A stretch of 43,570 nucleotides of DNA, from contig JADGPR010000020.1 of NCBI GenBank assembly GCA_017882335.1, positions 1-43,570 on the forward strand, read 5' to 3'. Numbering within the stretch: position 1 is the stretch's first letter; the number at the start of each line of letters is the position of its first letter. Below the pieces are notes generated by a model that was not told where the DNA came from, searched no databases, and was given only the letters and a program-made list of their open reading frames with translations. Origin of the DNA: Bacteroidales bacterium. GTDB lineage: Bacteria; Bacteroidota; Bacteroidia; Bacteroidales; FEN-979. Both the position numbers and the translations under genes were made by a program. This document shows, piece after piece, positions 7,566-17,032 of the stretch.

Positions 7566-10388
7566 GTGGAAGACAACCTGGAAATTTTTGGAGCGAGGGT
7601 TCATAATCTCAAAAACATTGACCTGGTAATACCCCGGCATAAGTTTGTGGTATTTACCGGCCTCAGTGGCAGCGGGAAATCCTCGCTTGCGTTCGATACT
7701 ATTTATGCCGAAGGGCAGCGGAGGTATATGGAGACCTTTTCGGCCTATGCACGGCAGTTCATCGGGAACCTGGAACGACCAGATGTTGACAAGATCAATG
7801 GCCTCAGCCCCGTGATTGCCATAGAACAGAAGACCGCAAGCAGGAATCCGCGTTCCACAGTCGGCACCATTACCGAGATTTATGATTTCCTCCGCCTGCT
7901 CTATGCGCGTGTGGCAGATGCCTTTTCGTATGTCACGGGAGAAAAAATGGTGAGGTACACGGAACAGCAGATCGTAGATTTGATCCTTTCTCAATTCCAG
8001 GGGAAGACCATCCTCATCCTGGCGCCGATGGTAAAAGGCCGTAAAGGCCATTATCGTGAACTTTTTGAACAGATCCGGAAACAGGGATTTTTAAAAGTAA
8101 GGATCGACGGAGAGATCCAGGAGATCTCGCCGGGACTTCAGCTCGACCGGTACAAGATCCACGATATTGAAACCGTTATCGACCAGGTCACGATAAAACC
8201 AGACTCGAAGACAAGACTTGCCGGATCGGTCAACCTCGCAATACACCATGGAAAGGATGTGCTGATGGTTTTTGATACTGCCGGCAACCGGGTACGCCAT
8301 TTCAGCCGCCTTTTAATGTGCCCCACATCTGGTATATCCTATGATGAACCGGAACCCAATACCTTTTCGTTCAATTCGCCTTATGGAGCCTGCCCGAAAT
8401 GCAACGGGCTCGGCACCATCTCTGAGATCGACATCAGCAAGATTATCCCCGACCGTTCGAAAAGTATCCGAAAGGGAGGCATTGTCCCTCTTGGGGAATA
8501 CAAGAACAACTGGATCTTCAAGCAAATGGAGGCCATCAGCGAAAAATATGGCTTCGACCTGAATACCCCCATCGCGGAAATCCCTGATGTCGCCATCACT
8601 GTGATCCTTTATGGTTCCGATGAGATCTTCCGCGTAAAGAATGATTACCTCGGGGTAACCTCCACCTATGCATTGAATTTTGAAGGGATCGTCAGTTTTA
8701 TCAATTCCCAGCAGGCCGAGTCAGCGCCATCGGGTATCATGAAATGGATCAGCAACTTCATGAACAAGAGTATTTGTCCTGAATGCCATGGCGACCGGCT
8801 GAAGAAGGAATCGCTTCATTTTAAAATCGGGAATTTCAATATCGCGGATCTTTCAAATATGGACCTGATCCGTCTTAATGAGTGGTTTTCGTCCCCGGAG
8901 AAGATCCTCGATGAACGGAAAATGGTCGTTGCATTTGAGATCATTCGCGAGATCCGAAGCAGGATCAGGTTCTTGCTGGATGTTGGGATCGGTTATCTTA
9001 CCCTCAACCGGACAGCGAGGAGTCTCTCGGGCGGTGAGTCGCAGCGTATACGCCTGGCCACCCAGATCGGTTCGCAGTTGGTCGGTGTGCTATACATCCT
9101 GGATGAACCCAGCATCGGCCTTCACCAGCATGATAATTTGAGGCTGATCAATGCGCTGAAAAACCTCCGGGATACAGGGAATTCAGTAATCGTGGTAGAA
9201 CATGATAAAGAAACCATCCTGGCTGCCGATTATGTAGTAGATATCGGGCCAGGTGCCGGAGTTCATGGTGGAAGGATCGTGGTCGGCGGAACGCCTGAGG
9301 AGATCATGCACTCCTGCAGCCTTACCGGCGATTACCTCAATGGGCGAAAATCCATTGAGATCCCGAAGCAACGCCGCACCGGAAAAGGAAAATACCTGAC
9401 CCTTCATGGCGCTTCCGGGAACAACCTGAAGGATGTAGAACTTGCCCTTCCTCTTGGAAAACTGATCTGTGTCACCGGTTTATCCGGAAGCGGTAAATCC
9501 TCTCTTATCAATGAAACCCTCTATCCCATTCTCAGCAAACATTTTTACAAATCGGAGCAAAAGCCACTGCCCTACGTGTCGCTGGATGGAATAAAAAATA
9601 TCGATAAAGTGGTAGAAGTTGACCAGTCGCCCATCGGAAGAACTCCCCGTTCAAATCCTGCCACCTATACCAAGGTTTTTGATGAAATTCGGAAACTCTT
9701 TGCCGAACTTCCCGAATCAAAGATACGGGGATATAAGCCCGGACGGTTTTCTTTCAATGTAAAAGGTGGACGTTGTGAAACCTGCAAGGGAGCCGGATTG
9801 CGGATGATCGAGATGAACTTCCTTCCGGATGTATATGTTCTTTGTGAAACCTGCAATGGGAAACGGTATAACCGTGAAACGCTGGAGGTCCGGTTCAAAG
9901 GAAAATCGATCAACGATGTTTTGAATATGACGATCGAACAAGCTGTGGAGTTTTTCGAAAATGTCCCATTGATCCTGCATAAAATCAAAACACTGCACGA
10001 GGTCGGCCTCGGGTACATTACCCTCGGACAACAATCCACAACCTTATCGGGTGGTGAGGCACAACGGGTGAAACTGGCTGCGGAATTATCAAAAAACGAT
10101 ACTGGTAATACTCTTTACATCATGGATGAACCCACTACAGGACTGCATTTCGAGGATGTGAAGGTACTGTTGCATGTACTGAACAAACTTGTGGATAAAG
10201 GGAATACGGTATTGATCATCGAACACAACCTGGAGGTGATCAAAGTGGCGGATCATATTATCGACCTGGGACCTGAGGGCGGGGCGAACGGCGGAGAGAT
10301 TATCTGTGAAGGCCCGCCGGAAGAGATCATCCATCATCTCACTAGCCTTACGGCCATGTATTTAAAACCCATGCTTGAATCAGTTTAA
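7566..10388 (+). CDS. uvrA: UvrABC excision nuclease subunit A
   Basis: ATPase that scans DNA for damage and loads UvrB in nucleotide excision repair. 940 residues, the standard length. It has two ABC modules: Walker [10 protein letters not shown] at 32-40 and again [15 protein letters not shown] near residue 640; signatures [13 protein letters not shown] and [13 protein letters not shown]; Walker [13 protein letters not shown] and [12 protein letters not shown]. Zinc clusters are visible as [17 protein letters not shown] and a CETCKGAG...CETCNG module. The start is a GTG at 7566, chosen because no ATG occurs before the first conserved strand and the resulting N-terminus [18 protein letters not shown] matches the family. 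It lies 23 bases after the transglycosylase gene. Confidence 0.97.
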   Translation: MEDNLEIFGARVHNLKNIDLVIPRHKFVVFTGLSGSGKSSLAFDTIYAEGQRRYMETFSAYARQFIGNLERPDVDKINGLSPVIAIEQKTASRNPRSTVGTITEIYDFLRLLYARVADAFSYVTGEKMVRYTEQQIVDLILSQFQGKTILILAPMVKGRKGHYRELFEQIRKQGFLKVRIDGEIQEISPGLQLDRYKIHDIETVIDQVTIKPDSKTRLAGSVNLAIHHGKDVLMVFDTAGNRVRHFSRLLMCPTSGISYDEPEPNTFSFNSPYGACPKCNGLGTISEIDISKIIPDRSKSIRKGGIVPLGEYKNNWIFKQMEAISEKYGFDLNTPIAEIPDVAITVILYGSDEIFRVKNDYLGVTSTYALNFEGIVSFINSQQAESAPSGIMKWISNFMNKSICPECHGDRLKKESLHFKIGNFNIADLSNMDLIRLNEWFSSPEKILDERKMVVAFEIIREIRSRIRFLLDVGIGYLTLNRTARSLSGGESQRIRLATQIGSQLVGVLYILDEPSIGLHQHDNLRLINALKNLRDTGNSVIVVEHDKETILAADYVVDIGPGAGVHGGRIVVGGTPEEIMHSCSLTGDYLNGRKSIEIPKQRRTGKGKYLTLHGASGNNLKDVELALPLGKLICVTGLSGSGKSSLINETLYPILSKHFYKSEQKPLPYVSLDGIKNIDKVVEVDQSPIGRTPRSNPATYTKVFDEIRKLFAELPESKIRGYKPGRFSFNVKGGRCETCKGAGLRMIEMNFLPDVYVLCETCNGKRYNRETLEVRFKGKSINDVLNMTIEQAVEFFENVPLILHKIKTLHEVGLGYITLGQQSTTLSGGEAQRVKLAAELSKNDTGNTLYIMDEPTTGLHFEDVKVLLHVLNKLVDKGNTVLIIEHNLEVIKVADHIIDLGPEGGANGGEIICEGPPEEIIHHLTSLTAMYLKPMLESV

Positions 10389-10425
10389 ATCCTAATTTTA
10401 CAGAACAAATACCCTTAAATGTATT

Positions 10426-11136
10426 ATGGACAATCAGGAAATCGAAAAAATTAAAGAATCCTTCCATCCCAAAACCTGGTCGGAGACCATCAGTCAGGAT
10501 ACCTGGGAGATCTTCAAGGTGATGTCGGAAATGGTGGAAGGATTTCAGAAGCTGGCCAAGATCGGCCCTTGCGTATCGATCTTCGGCTCCGCTCGGACTT
10601 CCGAAGACAATAAATATTATAAACTGACGGAAGAGATCGCCTACCTGCTCACCAAATCCGGGTTCGGGATCATCACCGGCGGGGGACATGGAATCATGGA
10701 GGCCGCAAACAAAGGCGCTCACTTTGCCGGCGGAAAGTCGGTCGGACTGAACATTGCCTTGCCCTTCGAACAGAAGCCCAATGCTTTTATCGACAGTAAT
10801 AAACTCCTGACTTTTGATTATTTCTTCGTCAGGAAAACCATGTTTCTGAAATATTCCATGGGATTTATTGCCATGCCGGGAGGGTTTGGCACCCTTGATG
10901 AACTGACAGAGGCCATCACCCTGATCCAGACGCATAAGCTCGCCCGTTTCCCCATCGTACTGGTTGGCAAGAATTACTGGGAAGGAATGCTCCAATGGAT
11001 CAAAACAACGGTACTGAGTGAGAATAATATATCCCCGGAAGACCTTGACGTTATTTCCATTGCAGACACGGCTGCTGAAGCCGTGAAATTCATCAACGAT
11101 TTCTACACCCTGTACGAGCTCAAGCCAAACTTCTGA
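10426..11136 (+). CDS. LOG-family (TIGR00730) nucleoside 5'-monophosphate phosphoribohydrolase
   Basis: Rossmann-like protein of the lysine-decarboxylase-like/LOG family, which splits nucleoside monophosphates into base and ribose 5-phosphate. 236 residues with GGGHGIMEAANKG (85-97), RKTMFLKYS (136-144) and the diagnostic PGGFGTLDE (151-159). In plants the family activates cytokinins; in bacteria some members act on AMP or other nucleotides, so the substrate here is open. An N-terminal 45-residue acidic/aromatic extension precedes the core. It follows uvrA by 37 bases in the same direction. Older 'lysine decarboxylase' labels for this family are considered misannotations. Confidence 0.85.
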   Translation: MDNQEIEKIKESFHPKTWSETISQDTWEIFKVMSEMVEGFQKLAKIGPCVSIFGSARTSEDNKYYKLTEEIAYLLTKSGFGIITGGGHGIMEAANKGAHFAGGKSVGLNIALPFEQKPNAFIDSNKLLTFDYFFVRKTMFLKYSMGFIAMPGGFGTLDELTEAITLIQTHKLARFPIVLVGKNYWEGMLQWIKTTVLSENNISPEDLDVISIADTAAEAVKFINDFYTLYELKPNF

Positions 11137-11173
11137 ACCCCCGGCAACGTATGGTACTCAATGATATTTATCG

Positions 11174-11181
11174 TACCTTTG
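11174..11181 (+). promoter_or_regulatory. Candidate -7 box for the rsfS-ftsH operon (TACCTTTG)
   Basis: TACCTTTG is an exact match to TAnnTTTG and is followed by C, as is frequent in Bacteroidota. It lies 19 bases before the rsfS ATG, implying a very short leader. No good TTG is visible at -33. Confidence 0.6.
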
Positions 11182-11200
11182 CATTGTTATAAAACCCTGA

Positions 11201-11584
11201 ATGCCCAGAAAGAAAGCAAAAGACACAGTCGAACTTCTGTCGGAAGCAGTGGTAGAGGCATTGCTTGACAAAAAGGCAAAAGACCCGGTACTATTGGACT
11301 TCAGGAAGTTAGACAGTTCCCTGTGCGATTCCTTCATCATTTGTCATGGCACCTCGCGTACCCAGGTTGAAGCATTGGCGGACGGTGTAATCCGGGATGT
11401 CAAGAAGAAAACAGGATTGAATCCCTATCACAGGGAAGGGTTTGAAAATGCGGAATGGATTTTGATTGACTATGCCGACATCATCGTTCATATCTTCCAG
11501 GAATCGAAGCGGGACTTCTATAACCTTGAGCAATTATGGGCTGATGCAGAGATCGTGAAGATAGAATCATCTCCAAAAAAATAA
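11201..11584 (+). CDS. rsfS: Ribosome silencing factor RsfS
   Basis: Small protein of the Iojap/RsfS family that binds ribosomal protein L14 and blocks 30S-50S joining when nutrients are scarce. 127 residues with the family core DSSLCDSFIICHGTSRTQVEALAD (split here across residues about 40-62), the HREGFENAEWILIDYADIIVHIF block and the FYNLEQLWADAE C-terminus. It stands first in a tight run (27 bases to ftsH), an arrangement often seen in this phylum. The N-terminal 15 residues are lysine-rich and less conserved. Confidence 0.93.
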   Translation: MPRKKAKDTVELLSEAVVEALLDKKAKDPVLLDFRKLDSSLCDSFIICHGTSRTQVEALADGVIRDVKKKTGLNPYHREGFENAEWILIDYADIIVHIFQESKRDFYNLEQLWADAEIVKIESSPKK

Positions 11585-11611
11585 TTATTCGCACCAGAAG
11601 GAACAGACAGA

Positions 11612-13774
11612 ATGGCAGATAAAAATAAAAATAAGGATAATTTACCACCTAACTTTTCTTCCCAAAAGAAGAATAAACCAAAGTTCAGCTTTTACTGGAT
11701 CTATGCAATCCTGGCCGTTGTTTTCATCGGGATCCAGGTCTTCAATTATAACAGTCCTCAAAAAGATGTCACCTGGAACCAGCTGTTTGAAATGCTGGAA
11801 AAACAAGATGTTGAGAAGATCGTAGTCGTCAACAAGGAAAAAGCGGAAGTCTATATTAAGAAGGACAGGATCACAAAAGATACGGCTTACAAGGATTTTA
11901 TCAAGAAGAATTTTTCCACTTCTTTCGGGGATAATCCTCAGTTCTCCTACAATATCGGTTCGGAAGAAAGTTTCCGCGACCTGATGAAGGGAGCCCGTGA
12001 CACACTTTCTACAAGGATGATAAGGTCGAACAAGACCCTTGTGCAGATTCAGGGATTTCTCAAGCAGTACCCTTATCCGCCATCATTTTCTACACGGAAA
12101 GACGTATTCGGGGATATCCTGACTTACCTCATTCCCATCATATTGCTGATCGGCGTTTGGTTCCTGATCATGAGGTTCATGAGCCGGGGTGGCGGTGGCG
12201 GAGGCGGCCAGATCTTTAACATCGGGAAATCAAAAGCACAACTTTTTGATAAAGATACCAGCGTGAGTATTACCTTCAATGATGTCGCCGGACTGGAGGA
12301 AGCAAAGGTTGAGGTGATGGAGATCGTTGATTTCCTGAAAAACCCATCAAAATATACCACTCTCGGAGGAAAAATCCCCAAGGGAGCATTGCTGGTCGGC
12401 CCCCCGGGTACCGGGAAGACCTTACTGGCAAAGGCAGTTGCCGGCGAAGCCAAGGTTCCCTTCTTTTCCATTTCGGGATCTGACTTTGTGGAGATGTTTG
12501 TCGGTGTCGGCGCTTCGAGGGTTCGTGACCTTTTCCGGCAGGCGAAAGAAAAAGCACCCTGTATCATCTTTATCGATGAGATTGATGCGATCGGGCGTGC
12601 CCGTGGGCGCAATGCCCTTACCGGCGCGAATGATGAGCGTGAGAATACGCTGAACCAGCTGCTCACGGAAATGGATGGTTTTGCCACCAATGCCGGTGTC
12701 ATTATCCTGGCTGCAACCAACCGGGCCGATATTCTTGACCGGGCCCTTATGCGTGCAGGCCGTTTCGACCGCCAGATCCATGTTGAACTGCCTGATCTCG
12801 AGGAACGTAAAGCCATTTTCAAGGTTCACATGAAGCCGCTGAAGTTGGATGATTCCGTTATTGTTGAGTTCCTTGCGAAACAAACTCCCGGATTTTCGGG
12901 AGCCGATATTGCCAATGTTTGCAACGAATCTGCACTTATCGCTGCAAGAGGTAACAAAATAATCATAGGGAAACAGGATTTCATGGATGCGATCGACCGT
13001 ATCATCGGCGGACTCGAAAAGAGGAATAAGATCATTTCACCAAATGAGAAAAAGGTGATCGCCTTCCATGAAGCCGGTCATGCAGCCGTTAGCTGGCTGC
13101 TTGAGTACGCACATCCGCTGGTGAAGGTCACGATTGTGCCACGGGGGAAGGCGCTGGGCGCAGCCTGGTACCTGCCTGAGGAACGACAGATCACCACCTT
13201 TGAGCAGATGTTTGACGAGATTACAGCAGCGCTTGGCGGCCGCGCATCAGAAGAGATCAACTTCGGAAAAATATCCACTGGAGCACTTAACGACCTCGAA
13301 AAGGTCACCAAGCAAGCCTATGCCATGGTGGTATATTTCGGACTGAACAAGAAGATCGGTAACATCAGTTATTATGATTCCACTGGGCAGACGGAATATT
13401 CCTTCCAGAAACCCTACAGCGAAAAAACGGCCGAAGTGATCGACCAGGAGATCAGCAAACTCCTCGAGTCGGCCTATGAGAGAGCCAAGAAGGTGTTAAT
13501 CGAGAACAAGGTAAAACTTGAAAACCTCGCAAAAGTGTTGCTGGAGAAGGAGGTGATCTTCCGGGAAGACCTTGAAGAGATCTTCGGAAAACGGCCCTTT
13601 GATGAAGAACCTGCCAAAGCTCCTCTGTATGGGAATAATGTACTTCCTGAATCCGTAGAAAAAGAAAAGGATGAAAAAGAAACGGGTCCTCACCCGGAAC
13701 CGTTGCCTGAAAACTCCAAAAAACCGCATGGAAGAAAGCACATCGAAAGAAAAAGTCCTCAAGAAGATCCGTGA
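11612..13774 (+). CDS. ftsH: ATP-dependent zinc metalloprotease FtsH
   Basis: Membrane AAA+ protease that degrades misfolded membrane proteins and regulatory targets. 720 residues: cytosolic lysine-rich start, membrane segment about 27-46, periplasmic domain about 50-165, second membrane segment about 170-190 followed by a polyglycine linker, AAA domain with Walker A GPPGTGKT (263-270), Walker [10 protein letters not shown] and the second region of homology [23 protein letters not shown], then the zinc site HEAGH (486-490) with a third ligand Asp561 in GALNDLEK. The charged C-terminal tail (about 680-720) is low complexity. Its last 47 bases overlap the start of the next gene, suggesting coupled translation. 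Confidence 0.97.
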   Translation: MADKNKNKDNLPPNFSSQKKNKPKFSFYWIYAILAVVFIGIQVFNYNSPQKDVTWNQLFEMLEKQDVEKIVVVNKEKAEVYIKKDRITKDTAYKDFIKKNFSTSFGDNPQFSYNIGSEESFRDLMKGARDTLSTRMIRSNKTLVQIQGFLKQYPYPPSFSTRKDVFGDILTYLIPIILLIGVWFLIMRFMSRGGGGGGGQIFNIGKSKAQLFDKDTSVSITFNDVAGLEEAKVEVMEIVDFLKNPSKYTTLGGKIPKGALLVGPPGTGKTLLAKAVAGEAKVPFFSISGSDFVEMFVGVGASRVRDLFRQAKEKAPCIIFIDEIDAIGRARGRNALTGANDERENTLNQLLTEMDGFATNAGVIILAATNRADILDRALMRAGRFDRQIHVELPDLEERKAIFKVHMKPLKLDDSVIVEFLAKQTPGFSGADIANVCNESALIAARGNKIIIGKQDFMDAIDRIIGGLEKRNKIISPNEKKVIAFHEAGHAAVSWLLEYAHPLVKVTIVPRGKALGAAWYLPEERQITTFEQMFDEITAALGGRASEEINFGKISTGALNDLEKVTKQAYAMVVYFGLNKKIGNISYYDSTGQTEYSFQKPYSEKTAEVIDQEISKLLESAYERAKKVLIENKVKLENLAKVLLEKEVIFREDLEEIFGKRPFDEEPAKAPLYGNNVLPESVEKEKDEKETGPHPEPLPENSKKPHGRKHIERKSPQEDP

Positions 13775-14384
13775 CGCCCTGATCGAGAAGACGGACCCAC
13801 CCTATCCGATCATCGACATGGAGACTTCCGTTTATGCTCCATTGACCGAGCCGCTGGATGTGACCTTTGCCGAAGAACTCGTTAAAGTATCTGGTAAATT
13901 CGGGTATTGCGAAAGCGAAGATGAGTTTCTTTCTTTTCTCCAATCGTACATCCTTGAAAAGGACTGGCCGGTGATGTATTGTTATGATGAACAAATTCAG
14001 CAGCTTCTGAAGCAGGGAGGGATCCCGTTTGAATCGGACCCGGAAAAATTCACTGACATGAAGCTTGGCATCACACGGTGTGAATACCTGATAGCACGAC
14101 TGGGGACGGTAATGGTTTCCTCGCATATTTCTCCTGGAAGAAGAATGACTGTTTTCCCGGAGACCCACCTCATCATTGCTTATACTTCACAGCTTGTCCC
14201 GGATCTTAAAGATGCATTGAAGAATGTCCGAAAAAAATATGAAGATAATTTTCCATCGTTGATCTCCCTCATCACTGGGCCGAGCCGCACGGCCGACATT
14301 GAAAAGACACTGGTGCTGGGAGCACACGGCCCAAAGGAATTGTATGTTTTCCTGATCGAAGATAAACCTCCGGAAAATGAATAA
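13728..14384 (+). CDS. LUD-domain protein (LutC/YkgG family)
   Basis: 218-residue protein of the LUD (lactate utilisation, DUF162) family when started at the ATG at 13728. Visible family traits: the central LGITRCEYLIARLGTVMVSS block and the C-terminal LITGPSRTADIEKTLVLGAHGPKELYVFLIED, which in LutC-type proteins forms the conserved GPSxTADIE...GxHGP signature. LutC works with LutA/LutB in iron-sulfur-dependent lactate oxidation, but no LutA/LutB genes are near. Here the gene lies between ftsH and a DUF2007-like gene, a placement I associate with Bacteroidota, so its role may differ. The frame is open upstream to 13671, but that would add 19 basic residues buried in the ftsH tail. Confidence 0.8.
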   Translation: MEESTSKEKVLKKIRDALIEKTDPPYPIIDMETSVYAPLTEPLDVTFAEELVKVSGKFGYCESEDEFLSFLQSYILEKDWPVMYCYDEQIQQLLKQGGIPFESDPEKFTDMKLGITRCEYLIARLGTVMVSSHISPGRRMTVFPETHLIIAYTSQLVPDLKDALKNVRKKYEDNFPSLISLITGPSRTADIEKTLVLGAHGPKELYVFLIEDKPPENE

Positions 14385-14601
14385 ACCGACTGATGAGCAA
14401 TGGGAAGTGATCTACAGTTCCACTGTGCTATACAAGGTGGAGATGCTCAAGGACCTGATCGAAAATGAGGATATTCCCGCAGTGATAGTGAATAAAAAAG
14501 ATTCTTCTTACCTGACCTTCGGAGAAGTTGAACTGAACATCCGCAGGGATGATGTTCTGAAAGCCAAATTGATTGTAAACCGATTTCTTTCTGATGAGTA
14601 A
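14377..14601 (+). CDS. Small DUF2007-like protein
   Basis: 74-residue soluble protein that starts 8 bases before the stop of the LUD gene and overlaps cdsA by 8 bases, so it is translationally embedded in the operon. The sequence WEVIYSSTVLYKVEMLKDLIENEDIPAVIVNKKDSS and the closing ELNIRRDDVLKAKLIVNRFL fit the DUF2007 'putative signal transducing protein' fold, a ferredoxin-like alpha/beta unit. No catalytic residues or membrane segments are visible. Function is unknown. Confidence 0.75.
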   Translation: MNKPTDEQWEVIYSSTVLYKVEMLKDLIENEDIPAVIVNKKDSSYLTFGEVELNIRRDDVLKAKLIVNRFLSDE

Positions 14602-15430
14602 CTTCTGGGCACGCACCATCACCGGGCTATTCATGGTCTTCCTGATCTTTGCAGCCCTTTATCTTGACCGGTTCTTCTTTGCGGCGATCTTTCTTGTGGT
14701 GGTCATTCTCGGGCTCCTGGAGTTCTATTCCATCACGGTTACAGAAGACTGCAAGCCGCAAAAATACACCGGGACCATCCTGGGAACGCTGCTTTATCTG
14801 CTGATCACCGGGTTCTTTTTGTTCGGAGGACCACAACCTCTCACTTTTTCCATTGTTGTAATGTTGCCTATCTTCTTCATACCGATCATTATTGAATTGT
14901 ACCGGAAGAAGGAAAAGGCTCTGATCAATGCTGCGGTTACCATCTTCGGACTGATCTATATCGCCTTGCCGGTTTCTCTTTTAAACGTTATGAACGATCC
15001 CATCGGAGGCACGGTATTTCATCGTTTCCCTGCATACCTTACAGCTTATTTCCTGATCACCTGGATCTATGATACGGGCGCTTACCTTGTGGGAAAGAAT
15101 TTCGGAAAACATAAATTTTTCGAAAGGATCTCGCCAAAAAAAACATGGGAAGGAACCATCGGGGGAACGGTAGTGGCGCTATTGGCAGCTGCAGGTTATT
15201 ACTTTATAACCGAAGGAACACAACTCATCCATCTGATGGTGCTAACCGGGCTTATTGTCCTGTTCGGGACATTCGGCGACCTGGCAGAATCCTTATTTAA
15301 AAGAAGCCTGAACCTGAAAGATTCCGGGAATATTTTACCCGGACATGGTGGAATTCTTGACCGTTTTGATACGATCTTTGTTTCAGCACCTTTTGTATTT
15401 TTGTACTTCGTCTTACAGATCATTCTTTAA
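14594..15430 (+). CDS. cdsA: Phosphatidate cytidylyltransferase
   Basis: Integral membrane enzyme that makes CDP-diacylglycerol from phosphatidic acid and CTP, the precursor of all phospholipids. 278 residues with about eight hydrophobic segments. The C-terminal signature is clear: KKTWEGTIGG, then GTFGDLAESLFKRSLNLKD and PGHGGILDRFD, which carries the acidic metal-binding residues. It overlaps the DUF2007-like gene by 8 bases and is followed after 9 bases by psd, so the operon makes CDP-DAG and later phosphatidylethanolamine; the intervening phosphatidylserine synthase is not in the window. Confidence 0.95.
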   Translation: MSNFWARTITGLFMVFLIFAALYLDRFFFAAIFLVVVILGLLEFYSITVTEDCKPQKYTGTILGTLLYLLITGFFLFGGPQPLTFSIVVMLPIFFIPIIIELYRKKEKALINAAVTIFGLIYIALPVSLLNVMNDPIGGTVFHRFPAYLTAYFLITWIYDTGAYLVGKNFGKHKFFERISPKKTWEGTIGGTVVALLAAAGYYFITEGTQLIHLMVLTGLIVLFGTFGDLAESLFKRSLNLKDSGNILPGHGGILDRFDTIFVSAPFVFLYFVLQIIL

Positions 15431-15439
15431 AATAAAAAG

Positions 15440-16096
15440 ATGACTATTCACAGAGAAGGATACACAACCATTTTCATTGCGTTCCTGTTCGTTGCCGTTG
15501 TGCTGTTGACTTTTAACCATATTTTCCCGCAGCAGACCTGGTTTCACCTTATCCTGTATATTGTTGGGTTGTGGTTTTTTATCATGATCATTAGGTTTTT
15601 CCGGTCACCCGCCAGGGCATTGAACGCAGGGGAAAATATCATTTCCTGTCCTGCCGATGGAAAAATAGTCGTGATTGAAAGGACGATAGAACCGGAATAT
15701 TTCAGGGATGAGCGTATCCAGGTTTCAATCTTTATGTCGGCACGGAATGTTCATATTAACTGGTTCCCGGTTTCGGGGATGATCAAGTATTATTTTTACC
15801 ACCCCGGGAAACATATGGTTGCATTCAGCCCAAAAGCCTCCCTGGAAAATGAGCGGGCTACCACTGTGATCCAAACTGCCAACGGGAAAGAAATACTGAT
15901 ACGTCAGATTGCCGGCGCTGTTGCAAGAAGAATTGTCACCTATCCCAGAGTAGGAACCCCCGAAGTCCAGGGCGATGAACTCGGATTCATCAAATTTGGA
16001 TCCAGGGTTGACCTGCTGTTGCCGTTGGATACCCAACTGGAGATTGAACTGAACCAGGTAGTCTCGGGAAAGCAGACTATAATCGGTAGGATATAA
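15440..16096 (+). CDS. psd: Phosphatidylserine decarboxylase proenzyme (short form)
   Basis: Pyruvoyl enzyme that decarboxylates phosphatidylserine to phosphatidylethanolamine at the inner membrane. 218 residues, the short archaetidylserine-type form common in Bacteroidota. Two hydrophobic segments lie at about 10-30 and 35-53. ADGKIVVIE (72-80), MSARNVHINWFPVSG (99-113) and the self-cleavage site KFGSRVDLLLP are visible; cleavage is expected between Gly187 and Ser188, turning Ser188 into the pyruvoyl group. It is directly behind cdsA. A GCTGGCGA repeat starts on the base after its stop. Confidence 0.94.
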   Translation: MTIHREGYTTIFIAFLFVAVVLLTFNHIFPQQTWFHLILYIVGLWFFIMIIRFFRSPARALNAGENIISCPADGKIVVIERTIEPEYFRDERIQVSIFMSARNVHINWFPVSGMIKYYFYHPGKHMVAFSPKASLENERATTVIQTANGKEILIRQIAGAVARRIVTYPRVGTPEVQGDELGFIKFGSRVDLLLPLDTQLEIELNQVVSGKQTIIGRI

Positions 16097-16114
16097 GCTG
16101 GCGAGCTGGCGAGT
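16097..16114 (+). repeat. Octamer repeat GCTGGCGA x2
   Basis: Two perfect GCTGGCGA units plus GT, starting immediately after the psd TAA and filling the 19-base gap to the convergent DUF2461 gene. It is the same word and the same position relative to a stop as at 6429. Confidence 0.75.
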
Positions 16115-16115
16115 G

Positions 16116-16772
16116 TTATTCCATCGCTCTCGCTAAAAAATTATTATACGGCAGCATTGCCTTATACACCTTTACGGTATAATCAAGTAATCCCTCGCTA
16201 TATAGCTTCTTCTCTTCCATTGGATGAGAGATGGTAAAACTCCGGTTCAGGAGCAGGTTCATCCCCGGGAAATCTTTCGGGAATTCGCGGGGAGGAAGCT
16301 TCTGACGGTCCCAGTCGCTGATTCCATCAAAATATTTCTTGAAATCCTTATGGTTAAGAATGCCATTAAATTCCTCGTAATTGTAGTAGATCTCTTTCCG
16401 GATCTTCTTTGTGACTTCAGGCTCCGGCATCCAAACACCTCCGGAGAGAAAACACCCGCCGGGTTCTATGTGGAAGTAGTATCCGGGCCCGTGGTTTTTC
16501 TTGCCTCCTTTAGCCATAAAAGCCCCGAAATTGGTTTTATAGGGTGTTTTATCCTTTGCAAAGCGGACATCCCGGTAAATACGCCAGATGCAATCTTTCG
16601 CCGTAAGAAATTTGATTGAATCGTCAAATTTGGCAACCGCAGGGATCAGGGAGTTGACGAAATCCTCGAATTCTTTTTTCCCTTCTTCGTACCTCGGTTT
16701 ATTTTCCTGGAACCATTCCCGGTTATTGTTTTGTTCAAGGTCTTTCAGAAAATCAATGATGGTCGTTTTCAT
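16116..16772 (-). CDS. DUF2461 (TIGR02453) family protein
   Basis: 218-residue protein of unknown function when started at the ATG at 16772 (MKTTIIDFLKDL). The frame is open to 16856, but the extra 28 residues are read through a GAATGCAG-type repeat and look artefactual. Family traits: FLKDLEQNNNREWFQENKPRYEEGKKEFEDF at the N-terminus, DCIWRIYRDVRFAKDKTPYKTNFGAFM in the middle, and GPGYYFHIEPGGCFLSGGVWMPE. No transmembrane segments. It is convergent with psd. DUF2461 has no settled biochemical role that I know of. Confidence 0.88.
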   Translation of the reverse strand: MKTTIIDFLKDLEQNNNREWFQENKPRYEEGKKEFEDFVNSLIPAVAKFDDSIKFLTAKDCIWRIYRDVRFAKDKTPYKTNFGAFMAKGGKKNHGPGYYFHIEPGGCFLSGGVWMPEPEVTKKIRKEIYYNYEEFNGILNHKDFKKYFDGISDWDRQKLPPREFPKDFPGMNLLLNRSFTISHPMEEKKLYSEGLLDYTVKVYKAMLPYNNFLARAME

Positions 16773-16826
16773 CTTTAAGAATTTGTAATCAGGAATCAAA
16801 AATACAACGGAATGGCAATATTTCAT

Positions 16827-16867
16827 AATGCAGAAATTTAGAATGCAGGAATTCAAAATTCAGAATT
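16827..16867 (+). repeat. GAATGCAG-family array, left arm
   Basis: Units of 7-8 bases around AATGCAG, AAATTTAG, AATGCAGG, AATTCAAA, ATTCAGA. With the array at 16901-16943 it forms an imperfect inverted repeat around about 33 bases of unrelated sequence. Confidence 0.75.
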
Positions 16868-16900
16868 AAAAGATCCGAGATCAGAATTGGGAGATTTATA

Positions 16901-16943
16901 TTCCTGCATTTCTGTATTCCTGCATTCTGCATTCCGAATTCTG
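16901..16943 (-). repeat. GAATGCAG-family array, right arm (inverted)
   Basis: Reads TTCCTGCA, TTTCTGTA, TTCCTGCA, TTCTGCA, TTCCGAA, TTCTGAC on the plus strand, the reverse complement of the vocabulary at 16827-16867 and 5764. The pair could fold into a long hairpin in the divergent spacer. Confidence 0.75.
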
Positions 16944-17032
16944 ACCCAGGTATTTCCTCTGTTGAAAAATAAATTCCTGAAAGGCCTATTACCTTTTCCT
17001 TTTTGACCGATTAAGCAGAAAACAGAAAGAAG

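Noticed and set aside
7359-8051. 230-codon minus-strand ORF
   Set aside because: Antisense to the 3' end of the transglycosylase gene and to uvrA, with no family features; a shadow of coding bias.
10348-10995. 215-codon minus-strand ORF
   Set aside because: Antisense to the LOG-family gene, which has diagnostic motifs.
12124-12822. 232-codon minus-strand ORF
   Set aside because: Lies entirely antisense to the ftsH AAA domain; low-complexity serine/arginine composition typical of shadows.
13452-14168. 238-codon minus-strand ORF
   Set aside because: Antisense to the ftsH tail and the LUD gene, both well supported on the plus strand.
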